This document shows positions 16,843 to 24,540 of a DNA stretch of 59,232 bases, in pieces. The stretch is from Erysipelotrichaceae bacterium (lineage in GTDB: Bacteria; Bacillota_I; Bacilli_A; Erysipelotrichales; Erysipelotrichaceae): NCBI GenBank assembly GCA_017432895.1, contig JAFRIG010000064.1, positions 1-59,232 of the forward strand. The letters are read 5' to 3'. A program made the translations under genes and the position numbers. The notes beneath the pieces were generated by a model. The model saw nothing but the letters and a program-made list of their open reading frames with translations, was not told the DNA's origin and did no database searches. Each line of letters opens with the position of its first letter. The stretch's first letter is position 1.

Positions 16843-17568
16843 ATGAGCAATTTAATGTTAGGCATAATCCTAGGCTTATGGTCAGGTGTGGCTATGGTCC
16901 TGGATTTGTCCGGTTTAGGTGTCCGTACTCCTATAATTACAGGACTCTTGGCTGGTCTATGCTGCGGTAACGTAGCTATGGGCTTACAGGTCGGCTCAGT
17001 CATGCTGATCAACAGCTTAGGCTTCTATACTTATGGTGGTGCGACGATTCCTGACTTCATCACAGGTTCTATTTTCGGTACGGTCGTCGGTGCTAAGACA
17101 GGCAATGTCGATGCCGGTATCGTTGTCGCTCAAGGTATCGCTCTGCTGATGTCCGAAATGGATATCCTGGGTCGTGCTTCTACGACTGTCTTCCAGCATT
17201 TAGGCGAAAATGCTCTGGCACAGAACAACATTCCTAAGTTCGAAAGATTCACTCTCATGGGTGTTCTTCCTTGGGCTTTATCAAGAATGCTTCCGGTCGT
17301 ATTGGGCATGGTCTTAATCGACAATGTTGTCGCTTTGACCAACTTTGCTACCAGCATTGAGTGGATCGCGAATGGTTTGAGAGTCGTTGGTAAGGTATTA
17401 CCGGCTGTCGGTTTCGCTCTTCTGCTTTCCTACATGGATCTCAAGAAATACTGGCCATTCTTCATTATCGGTTTCGTTCTCTATGCTTATGCCGGTATGG
17501 GCACAGTAGCTTTGGCTTTAGTAGGTCTGGCTGCAGCAAGTTTCTTTGTAAAGGGAGGTGCTGAATAA
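16843..17568 (+). CDS. PTS mannose-family transporter subunit IIC (operon 2)
   Basis: Membrane subunit of 241 residues of the second mannose-family PTS. Family signs are GLWSGVAMVLDLSGLG at the start, GLLAGLCCGNVAMGLQVG and FVLYAYAGMGTVALA near the end. ATG at 16843 follows a perfect AAGGAGG. It is shorter than and clearly different from the IIC of operon 1, so the two systems probably carry different sugars. The IID gene begins on its last base. Confidence 0.92.
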   Translation: MSNLMLGIILGLWSGVAMVLDLSGLGVRTPIITGLLAGLCCGNVAMGLQVGSVMLINSLGFYTYGGATIPDFITGSIFGTVVGAKTGNVDAGIVVAQGIALLMSEMDILGRASTTVFQHLGENALAQNNIPKFERFTLMGVLPWALSRMLPVVLGMVLIDNVVALTNFATSIEWIANGLRVVGKVLPAVGFALLLSYMDLKKYWPFFIIGFVLYAYAGMGTVALALVGLAAASFFVKGGAE

Positions 17569-18383
17569 TGTCTAAAAAGTTAACTCAAGCCGCTTTAAAG
17601 AAAGCTTGTTCAAGACACAACTGGGCTTTACAGTGGTGCTGGAACTATGAAAAGATGCAGGCTGCCGGTTATGCATATGCAATGGTTCCTGTCATAAAGG
17701 AATTATACGATGGCAACGAAGAACAGTGCAGACAGCTTGAAAGACACATGCAGTTCTATAACACTCACCCGGGTGCTTCTGCATTGATCGCAGGTGCCGG
17801 TGTTGCTTTGGAAGAAGCAGGTCAGCCGGAAGTTCACGACAACCTGAAGGTTGCCCTGATGGGTCCTTTAGCAGGTATCGGTGATACTATCCAGGCCGTT
17901 CTGGTCACTCCTCCGTTCAACATCATCGCCGCCGGTCTGGCCAGCGAAGGCAGCGCTATCGGCGCTATCCTGGCTTCTACGCTTCCGGTTTTGGCTCTGT
18001 TCCTTGCCAGATGGCCTCTGTTCAACTACGGTTACAGACAGGGTGCTAACGTCATCAACGACGTTGCCGGTGCCGGTACGATCGACAAGCTCCAGGTCGG
18101 TGCCAACATCTTAGGTGTCACCGTCATGGGTGGTTTCGTTCCTTCAATGATCGGTGCTACACTGCCTGTTAAATTAGGTAAAGACCTGACGATCGATGGT
18201 GCTACTGTCGAGGCCAAGACTTTACAGCAGGTTCTGGATGCGATCTTCCCATGCCTGGTTCCGCTGGCATTAACATTCGGTTGCTACTACCTGATCAAGG
18301 TCAGAAAGATGTCTCCGTTACATGTCATCCTGATCTTATTCGTAGTCGCATTCGTTTTAGGTGCTTTGGGCTGGATGGCTTAA
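17568..18383 (+). CDS. PTS mannose-family transporter subunit IID (operon 2)
   Basis: Membrane subunit of 271 residues. Landmarks are RHNWALQWCWNYEKMQ near the start, ALMGPLAGIGDTIQ and RWPLFNYGYRQG. Start and the preceding stop share one base (TAATG), a sign of coupled translation. A strong terminator separates it from the IIB gene of the same system. Confidence 0.92.
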   Translation: MSKKLTQAALKKACSRHNWALQWCWNYEKMQAAGYAYAMVPVIKELYDGNEEQCRQLERHMQFYNTHPGASALIAGAGVALEEAGQPEVHDNLKVALMGPLAGIGDTIQAVLVTPPFNIIAAGLASEGSAIGAILASTLPVLALFLARWPLFNYGYRQGANVINDVAGAGTIDKLQVGANILGVTVMGGFVPSMIGATLPVKLGKDLTIDGATVEAKTLQQVLDAIFPCLVPLALTFGCYYLIKVRKMSPLHVILILFVVAFVLGALGWMA

Positions 18384-18407
18384 TAATAAGGGCTAGTAAA
18401 AATGATG

Positions 18408-18436
18408 ACGCAGGATCTTTGAGATCCTGCGTTTTC
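18408..18436 (+). terminator. Terminator between IID and IIB of PTS 2
   Basis: ACGCAGGATCT and AGATCCTGCGT pair perfectly around three bases and run into TTTTC. It cuts the PTS 2 genes into two transcription units. Confidence 0.85.
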
Positions 18437-18450
18437 TAATACGCAAACTA

Positions 18451-18481
18451 TTGATGTAAGCGCTTAATCGGGTGCTATAAT
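18451..18481 (+). promoter_or_regulatory. Promoter of the PTS 2 IIB gene with a cre-like site
   Basis: TTGATG (18451-18456) and TATAAT (18476-18481) are 19 bp apart. TGTAAGCGCTTAAT at 18455-18468 matches 12 of 14 bases of the classic CcpA site TGTAAGCGCTTACA and lies between the two boxes, so bound CcpA would block RNA polymerase. Inference from sequence only. Confidence 0.65.
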
Positions 18482-18486
18482 GATAA

Positions 18487-18987
18487 GTGGAGGTATCTTT
18501 TATGATCAAACATTTAAGAATAGATAATAGACTGATCCATGGCCAGGTCGCTGTTACCTGGATGAATTCGATCGGTGCGGACAAGATCATCGTCTGCAAT
18601 GATAAAGTAGCGGCTGACCCGATCCAGAAGATGGCTTTACCGATGGCGGCCAGAGGCAATACCGTGTACGTATTCTCGATCGACGAGACGATCAAGTATG
18701 CCCAAGAGCATCCGGATGAGACGATGTTCGTCATCTGCAAGTTCCCGTCAGATGCTTTGGCTATCCTTGAATCAGGTCTGGAAGTTCAGGATGTCAACGT
18801 TGGCAATGCAGCTCCGGTCCAGGGTACGACCTATAAGATGGTCACCAAGTCGATCGCTGTCACCGAGGATGATGCGAAGTGCTACCGCAAGATCGCGGAA
18901 ATGCGTGGCGGTGTGCTGACCAGCAGACTCACGACGATGAACGAAACGGAAAACTTCCTCGATCTTCTGGCCAAGAACGGTCTGTAA
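18487..18987 (+). CDS. PTS mannose-family subunit IIB (operon 2)
   Basis: Phosphocarrier of 166 residues with the phosphorylated His13 in LRIDNRLIHGQ. Full length and intact. ATG at 18487? the text reads TGGAGG then ATG at 18501; the frame is open from 18487, and the ATG at 18501 (MIKHLRID) is preceded by GGAGG. It has its own promoter with a cre-like site, unlike the IIC and IID genes, so IIB may be the catabolite-controlled step of this system. Confidence 0.8.
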   Translation: MEVSFMIKHLRIDNRLIHGQVAVTWMNSIGADKIIVCNDKVAADPIQKMALPMAARGNTVYVFSIDETIKYAQEHPDETMFVICKFPSDALAILESGLEVQDVNVGNAAPVQGTTYKMVTKSIAVTEDDAKCYRKIAEMRGGVLTSRLTTMNETENFLDLLAKNGL

Positions 18988-19003
18988 AAAACAATATCAG
19001 GAC

Positions 19004-19030
19004 AACGGCCGGTGATCCCGGCCGTTTTTT
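19004..19030 (+). terminator. Terminator after PTS 2 IIB
   Basis: AACGGCCGG and CCGGCCGTT pair perfectly and are followed by a T run. It ends only about 9 bp before the next start codon. Confidence 0.9.
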
Positions 19031-19038
19031 AAAGCGTT

Positions 19039-19563
19039 ATGGAAAAGTTTAAATATATCCCCATCGAAGAATGCAAGAGTGAAGGAAACTTCGTCAAAGC
19101 CATCTGTTTCAAACCCAAAAAAGCGATCATCATCTGTTTTGCGATCGGCTTATTGTTGATGATCGTAAACAATCTGATCGTCAGACTTTTAGGCATCTTT
19201 TTCATGGTGATGGCTTTTGCGGTCTATAAGCTGGTAAGAGACTACAAGGTCATGGACATCTTCGATAAGGGCATCATGTTTTATGGCGATGAGGAGGCCA
19301 AAAGTGCCTGCTTCATAAGTTTTGATGAGATCGAAAGCTGGCTGGTGAGTCACGAAAACGGTCACGATACCGTAGAGATAAAACTCAATAGCGGTGAAAG
19401 GATCATCAAGGATACTTTCGAAGCCGACAAGGCTTATCGGGCTTTGTCTTCTCTGTTACATGAAAAGGATGAGAAATATCTCAAGGCCTTGAAGGACAGG
19501 GAAAAGGCTTTATCGATCCCCGATGCCATGAAAAACATCAGAGATTCATTCAAAAAGAAATAG
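19039..19563 (+). CDS. Small membrane protein with a PH-like soluble part, unknown function
   Basis: Protein of 174 residues, not recognised with certainty. Two hydrophobic helices (about residues 29-46 and 48-66) are followed by a domain with FISFDEIESWLVSHENG and VEIKLNSGERI, a pattern seen in bacterial PH-like domains. The ATG at 19039 has no visible ribosome site and follows the terminator by a few bases, so its expression is hard to explain; readthrough or a leaderless start are possible. Confidence 0.55.
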   Translation: MEKFKYIPIEECKSEGNFVKAICFKPKKAIIICFAIGLLLMIVNNLIVRLLGIFFMVMAFAVYKLVRDYKVMDIFDKGIMFYGDEEAKSACFISFDEIESWLVSHENGHDTVEIKLNSGERIIKDTFEADKAYRALSSLLHEKDEKYLKALKDREKALSIPDAMKNIRDSFKKK

Positions 19564-19585
19564 GCAGGTGCCTATTTCTTATTTT
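19555..19585. terminator. Bidirectional terminator between converging genes
   Basis: AAGAAATAGGCA pairs perfectly with TGCCTATTTCTT around two bases. Both flanks are rich in T on the relevant strand, and the stops of both converging genes lie at the stem edges. Confidence 0.85.
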
Positions 19586-19586
19586 C

Positions 19587-20753
19587 TTATATCGTTTGAA
19601 GGATCTCGATGATCTTTTCTTTTGTTTCTACGGTCAAGGTATCGGTAAACATCTCGTAGGTGATGTACTTGAAATCGATAGGCAAGACATAGGGTCCGTA
19701 GCCATTGGAGTAGCTCACCAGCATTTCCTTATCCCTGTCGATGTAGTTCATGTAGTGGGAGAAGATCTCATTGGGGAAGAAGATGATCTTGACGCAACCT
19801 GTATCCCAAGCGGTGATGAGAGCTTTTTCGATGAGCTTGCCGAAGATGAGATTGGCTGTCTTTTCCAGCTTCTCTCTTTCGATCTGTCCCAGTCTGATGG
19901 TCTCCATCTCTCTTTCACTGAGATCGCCTCTGATCTTTGAAAGATCGATGGGTTTGAACTCGTGGTCGTAGTTGATGGGGACTTCCTTGTATGTCAGCTG
20001 CAGTGGTACACACTGCGCTTTTTCATTATAGAGACTTGTGATATCTTCGTATAAGTTGTTTCCCAGTTTTTCAAGTGCTTCATAATCCTGACCGTCTCTG
20101 ACAAAGCGGGAGGAGATATCGCCCGCTGCTCCTTGTAGGAAGCTGAAGTCCGTTTCCGGATAAGTTTCCTCCAGTTTTCTTAGGACGTAGCCGGGATATT
20201 CAGCGGAGAAGTAAGGGACATTGGCCTGCAGGATCGTGGGATGGCAGTTGTAATATACCAGGCTTAAGAAGTTTTCTTCCTTGGCATAGAAGCGGATGAG
20301 GCAGAGAGTCTCTTTATTTGTTTCATAGCCCGAGATCCGGGAACGGCCAATGGCATTACTGTGGAGGTGCTGATAAGAGGCTGTGACATCTTCAAGTTCC
20401 CGATACTCCATTTTGACTGTTTCCTTGCATAAGAGGTCAAAGAGGTAATTCACGTATTCGGGGTCTCTGACACTGTTGGCGTAGTGAGTGTGAGTCGCGG
20501 AAGTGATGACTTTGATCCTCTCGTCCTGATAATAGTCCCTGAAATATTCTTCCAGCATGTTCCGATGTTTGAGATCGAAGGCTAATAGATCGAATGAAAA
20601 GTGGATGATCCAGCTTTTTTCGTCTTTGAAAGAGAAGACCCTGGCATAGAGATCATCGTGGAATTCGGAAAGTTTCTCGATCTGGCAGGAGTGTCCGCAT
20701 TGAGTCGTAGGGAAGGGAGCGTTGATGTTGATCTTGGTAAATGAGTATTGCAT
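19587..20753 (-). CDS. Neutral ceramidase-like zinc amidohydrolase, paralogue
   Basis: Cytoplasmic protein of 388 residues related to the one at 12220. Motifs in order are SATHTHYAN (metal-binding His pair), YYNCHPTIL and QGAAGDISSRF. It also lacks a signal peptide and the second ceramidase domain. I chose ATG at 20753 (MQYSFT) because AAAGG lies 10 bp upstream; the ATG at 20780 overlaps the previous gene and has no site. It is the last gene of a three-gene operon with two HAD phosphatases, convergent with PTS 2, so phosphate removal and amide cleavage may act on one substrate. Confidence 0.7.
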   Translation of the reverse strand: MQYSFTKININAPFPTTQCGHSCQIEKLSEFHDDLYARVFSFKDEKSWIIHFSFDLLAFDLKHRNMLEEYFRDYYQDERIKVITSATHTHYANSVRDPEYVNYLFDLLCKETVKMEYRELEDVTASYQHLHSNAIGRSRISGYETNKETLCLIRFYAKEENFLSLVYYNCHPTILQANVPYFSAEYPGYVLRKLEETYPETDFSFLQGAAGDISSRFVRDGQDYEALEKLGNNLYEDITSLYNEKAQCVPLQLTYKEVPINYDHEFKPIDLSKIRGDLSEREMETIRLGQIEREKLEKTANLIFGKLIEKALITAWDTGCVKIIFFPNEIFSHYMNYIDRDKEMLVSYSNGYGPYVLPIDFKYITYEMFTDTLTVETKEKIIEILQTI

Positions 20754-20766
20754 AGCTTGTTGCCTT

Positions 20767-21540
20767 TCAAATGAGTCCATAATGAACTAATGCGTTATAT
20801 AAGCCATCTTCGTCGATGTTGTCGGTGATGTAGTCGGCACATTCCTTAAGAGCGGGGTAGCTGTTGCCCATGGCGATGCCAATAGCGCAGTGTTTCAGCA
20901 TTTTGATGTCGTTTTCGCCATCGCCGATACCCAAAGTTTCATCTTTACTGATACCGTAGCGTTCACAGATCACGTCGATGCCATTGGTCTTGGAGATGCC
21001 TTTGGGGACGATGTCGACACAGCCTTCCTGCCACCAGGTGATCTCGGCAATGTCTTTAAGGGCGATGACTTTTTCTTCATCTTTTTCATTCGCAAAGAAG
21101 GCGGAGGCCATATAGAGATCTTCACCCTGATATTCCTTTACTTTGGGAATGCCTGAGGAGATGACGGATTGGATGGTTCGGACTTTGTCTGTGACTTGGT
21201 TGAGATAGATGTCATCTCTATTGACCAGATACATGGCCATTTCCTTTTTGTTGAACAAAGTGACCAGAGCGTTCTTAAGAGTTTCATCCATGCATCTTTC
21301 GTAGATGATCTGTTTTTCTTCATCGAGTATCATCTGGCCGTTGCTTAGGATCCAGCCATCGAGTTTCAATTCAGAAAGATCGAAATCGTGCATCTCGCCT
21401 AAGGCTCGGCCGGTACACAAAAAAGCCAGGATCTTATTTTCTTTGAGCTTTTTGACGGCCGTGATAGTCGAAGCCGGGATGCATGAGGTCCTGTGAGAAA
21501 AGATGGTACCGTCGAAATCAAGAAAAACCGCTTTGATCAT
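20767..21540 (-). CDS. Cof-type HAD phosphatase
   Basis: Haloacid-dehalogenase hydrolase of 257 residues with a C2b cap, of the Cof/sugar-phosphatase group. Catalytic motif I is LDFDGTIFSH, motif II is near LCTGRA, and motif III/IV is GIGDGENDIKML. It probably dephosphorylates a sugar phosphate in the cytoplasm. It overlaps the upstream HAD gene by 4 bp (ATGA). Its presence beside a PTS and a ceramidase-like enzyme suggests it handles a product of that route. Confidence 0.88.
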   Translation of the reverse strand: MIKAVFLDFDGTIFSHRTSCIPASTITAVKKLKENKILAFLCTGRALGEMHDFDLSELKLDGWILSNGQMILDEEKQIIYERCMDETLKNALVTLFNKKEMAMYLVNRDDIYLNQVTDKVRTIQSVISSGIPKVKEYQGEDLYMASAFFANEKDEEKVIALKDIAEITWWQEGCVDIVPKGISKTNGIDVICERYGISKDETLGIGDGENDIKMLKHCAIGIAMGNSYPALKECADYITDNIDEDGLYNALVHYGLI

Positions 21541-22346
21541 AGTAGATAGGTATTTATGAAACGGGCGAAGCCGTCATCCTGACAATCATATTCCGTGATG
21601 TAGCGGGCGATCTTTTTGGTGTTTTCGGTGCCGTTTTTGAGGCAAACACCTTCGCAGATCCTCAACATCTCGTTGTCGTTGTCGGTATCGCCAAAGCTTA
21701 GTACATCCATGGTATCGAATCCATGCATCAGACAATACTGCTTCAGGGCATAGCCTTTAGAGGAATCCTTGTGGGAGAATTCCAGAAGATCCTTTTGGGT
21801 GTTGAAACCGATGTATTCCTTGTCTTTGAGTGTCTTTAGTTTTTCATGGATCTTTTCATCATATTTGAGATCATATCGAAACATAATGCCGCAGTTGTCC
21901 TGCTGATAGAAGACCTCGTTGTTTTCGGCCAGGACATACTTCCTTCTTTTTTCATAAGCCGATTTCCAGGCTTTGTCGGTATCTTTGGAGGAGATGTAAA
22001 TACCAGGCAGATACATGTGGATATTGGCATCGAATTCGTCCATAAATTCGATGATCTCTTTAAGTGATTCCTTCTTGAGTTTATTGTATTGGAAGAACTG
22101 ATTGGTCTTTAAGTCGATCAGTTCGCAACCGTTCCAGCCGATGATGAAGTCAAACTGTCTGGTGGCATTCCAAAGCTGATATTTGTCGACAAGGTCATCG
22201 GCAGGTCTGCCGGAGGCAAGACCGAAAAGATAACCCTCATCCTGCAGTCTGGCAATTGTATCCAGGGTATAGCGGGAAGGGGTCGTGGCGGTCGGAGCCA
22301 GTGTACCGTCGATGTCGGCAGCTATCGCTTTGATGTTTTCAAACAT
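21537..22346 (-). CDS. Cof-type HAD phosphatase
   Basis: Second HAD hydrolase of the operon, 269 residues. Motif I is AADIDGTLAP, the Ser/Thr motif is LASGRPADD, and SFGDTDNDNEML supplies the last metal ligands. Probable cytoplasmic sugar phosphatase. It is the first gene of the minus-strand unit and is divergent from the Gfo/Idh pair with only 39 bp between the starts, so both promoters must lie in or next to coding sequence. Confidence 0.88.
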   Translation of the reverse strand: MFENIKAIAADIDGTLAPTATTPSRYTLDTIARLQDEGYLFGLASGRPADDLVDKYQLWNATRQFDFIIGWNGCELIDLKTNQFFQYNKLKKESLKEIIEFMDEFDANIHMYLPGIYISSKDTDKAWKSAYEKRRKYVLAENNEVFYQQDNCGIMFRYDLKYDEKIHEKLKTLKDKEYIGFNTQKDLLEFSHKDSSKGYALKQYCLMHGFDTMDVLSFGDTDNDNEMLRICEGVCLKNGTENTKKIARYITEYDCQDDGFARFINTYLL

Positions 22347-22385
22347 ACAGGAACATTATAACATTGCAGATAGTATAATTTAGGT

Positions 22386-23378
22386 ATGAAGAAGATCAAT
22401 ATAGGTATAATCGGTTCCGGTTTCATCGTCCCGGTCTTTATCAGTGTTTCGAAAATGTATAAGGACTATCATCTGCGGGCGATCTGGGGTCGGCATGAAG
22501 AAAAACTTTTGAATTTCAAGGACGAGGTGGACTACATAACGACGGATCTGGAAAGGATCTTGAGCGATGAAGAGATCGATGTCATCTATGTAGCTCTTCC
22601 CAATGCCTTGCATTACACGTATGCGATGAAGGCTTTGAAACATGGCAAGCACGTCATTCTGGAAAAGCCTTTTACGGTCTCCTACAAGGCGGCCAAAAAG
22701 CTCATTGACTACGCACACAAACATGAGCTGATCATCTTTGAGGCGATCGTGACGGCCCATAATCCCAATTATCTCAAGGCCAGGAAGGCCAAGGATGAAC
22801 TGGGTGAGATCAGAATGGTGACGGCCAACTTCTCGCAATATTCAAGGCGTTATGACCGCTTTAAAGAGGGCATCATCCTACCGGCTTTCGATAAGAAGCA
22901 GGCCGGAGGATCATTGCTTGATCTCAATGTCTACAACATCCACTATGTGACGGGTATCTTTGGATCACCTAAGAAGGTCGTCTACCATGCCAACATCGAA
23001 AAGGGTGTGGATACTTCCGGTGTGCTGATCATGGATTATGGAACTTTCAAGGCGACCTGCATTGCAGCCAAGGATTGCCGAGCGGAGTGCTTTGCCCTGA
23101 TCGAAGGCGACAAGGGTTACCTTAGAAACAATTCGACCTGTTCCAGATGCAACGACTTCACATTAAAACTCAATAATGGCAAAGAGAAACATTTCGGCCA
23201 GGAAGAAAAGGGTGAGTTCGACAGCTGGAAATATGAGATGAAGGAGTTCATCAGGCTCTATCGCAAAAAGGATCTTGAAAAGGCTTATGAATACAACAAA
23301 CAGACGCTGATCGTGGCCAAGGTTTTGGAAGAGGCGATCGCTTCAGCGGGTCTAAATTACAAGGAGGTGGATCTATGA
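22386..23378 (+). CDS. Gfo/Idh/MocA-family oxidoreductase
   Basis: NAD(P)-dependent sugar or polyol oxidoreductase, 330 residues. The nucleotide-binding turn is IGIIGSGFIVPVF and the catalytic lysine motif is EKPFTVS; a later ARG-rich sheet follows the usual fold. TATAAT lies only seven bases before the ATG and no good ribosome site is visible (TTTAGGT), so the mRNA may be nearly leaderless. The next gene overlaps by 4 bp and is a close paralogue. Confidence 0.88.
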   Translation: MKKINIGIIGSGFIVPVFISVSKMYKDYHLRAIWGRHEEKLLNFKDEVDYITTDLERILSDEEIDVIYVALPNALHYTYAMKALKHGKHVILEKPFTVSYKAAKKLIDYAHKHELIIFEAIVTAHNPNYLKARKAKDELGEIRMVTANFSQYSRRYDRFKEGIILPAFDKKQAGGSLLDLNVYNIHYVTGIFGSPKKVVYHANIEKGVDTSGVLIMDYGTFKATCIAAKDCRAECFALIEGDKGYLRNNSTCSRCNDFTLKLNNGKEKHFGQEEKGEFDSWKYEMKEFIRLYRKKDLEKAYEYNKQTLIVAKVLEEAIASAGLNYKEVDL

Positions 23379-24352
23379 TCAATGTAGGTATCATCGGTTC
23401 GGGTTTCATCGTACCGATCTTCATTGAGACGACTAAACTGGTCAAGGGTTTTAAATATGTGGGTATCGCTTCACCCCAGGAGGAACAGCTCAAGGCTTTA
23501 AAAGAGAAGTATGACATTGGCTACTATTCCTTGAACAACGACGATGTCTTGAGCGATCCCAAGATCGATGTCATCTATGTGGGTGTGCCTAACGGCTTGC
23601 ATTATCAGATCGCGAAAAAAGCTCTGGAAAATGGCAAGCATGTCATCCTGGAGAAGCCTTTCGTATCATCTTATGCACAGGCCAAAAAACTTATCAATCT
23701 TGCCCAAAGCAAGGATCTGATCATCTTCGATGCGGTGACGATGTTGCATATGCCTAACTATGAAAAGATGAGAGGATTACTGTCTCAACTTGGCGAGATC
23801 AAGATGATCGATATCAACTTCTCGCAATACTCTTCCCGCTATGACAAGTTCAAGAAGGGGATCATCCTGCCGGCTTTCGATAAGAAACTGGCGGGTGGAG
23901 CTTTGATGGATCTGGGCATCTACAATATCAATTTCGTGACCGGCTTATTTGGGGAACCTAAGAAAGTGAACTATTATCCCAATATGCTTAAGGGGGTGGA
24001 CACTTCGGGTGTGCTGGTCCTGGATTACGGCAAGTTCAAGGTCAATGCAGTCTGTGCCAAGGACTGTAGAGCTCCGTTACTTGTCTGCATACAGGGCGAT
24101 AAAGGCTATCTCAGAAGCGATGATGCTTCATCGGTCATCGCGAAGTTCATCCATGCGGACAATACCGGCAAGGTGAAACAATACGCTTTGAATAAGCATC
24201 CCGAGATCCCGCACTATCATGAGTATGTGGTCTTCAAGAAAATGTTCAATGATAAGGATCTGGAAAAGGCGAAGAAGTTCAATGAACAGACCCTGTTAAG
24301 TATCAAGGTCCTGGATAAGGCTTTGAAGTCTGCCGCTATCTCATTCAAGTAA
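23375..24352 (+). CDS. Gfo/Idh/MocA-family oxidoreductase, paralogue
   Basis: Oxidoreductase of 325 residues, similar over its full length to the preceding one: GIIGSGFIVPIF at the N-terminus, EKPFVSS at the catalytic site, and a shared NFSQYSSRYDKFK segment with the GIILPAFDKK stretch. The pair probably arose by tandem duplication and may form a two-step or mixed-oligomer system. GGAGG lies before the ATG. A terminator follows. Confidence 0.88.
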   Translation: MINVGIIGSGFIVPIFIETTKLVKGFKYVGIASPQEEQLKALKEKYDIGYYSLNNDDVLSDPKIDVIYVGVPNGLHYQIAKKALENGKHVILEKPFVSSYAQAKKLINLAQSKDLIIFDAVTMLHMPNYEKMRGLLSQLGEIKMIDINFSQYSSRYDKFKKGIILPAFDKKLAGGALMDLGIYNINFVTGLFGEPKKVNYYPNMLKGVDTSGVLVLDYGKFKVNAVCAKDCRAPLLVCIQGDKGYLRSDDASSVIAKFIHADNTGKVKQYALNKHPEIPHYHEYVVFKKMFNDKDLEKAKKFNEQTLLSIKVLDKALKSAAISFK

Positions 24353-24355
24353 ATC

Positions 24356-24379
24356 AGAGGCTTAAAGGCCTCTTTTTTA
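24356..24379 (+). terminator. Terminator after the Gfo/Idh pair
   Basis: AGAGGC and GCCTCT pair around six bases and are followed by six T, four bases after the stop codon. Confidence 0.85.
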
Positions 24380-24470
24380 ATATTTTTTTATGATTTTATG
24401 AAAGTGAGAAATAGCCTTTGTTTACGGGCTTTTAGGCTTTAATTTATGTGAAAATTGTGTGAAAGACCTC

Positions 24471-24512
24471 TTAACAGACGTCATACAAGGTGATATAATG
24501 AAAACGCTTGCA
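24471..24512 (+). promoter_or_regulatory. Promoter and cre site of the ABC importer
   Basis: TTAACA (24471-24476), 17 bp, TATAAT (24494-24499). Starting on the last base of the -10 box is TGAAAACGCTTGCA (24499-24512), a full match to the CcpA cre consensus. Placement over the transcription start predicts repression when preferred sugars are present. Confidence 0.8.
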
Positions 24513-24540
24513 GAAGCATTTAGAAAAGAGGATAAATATA

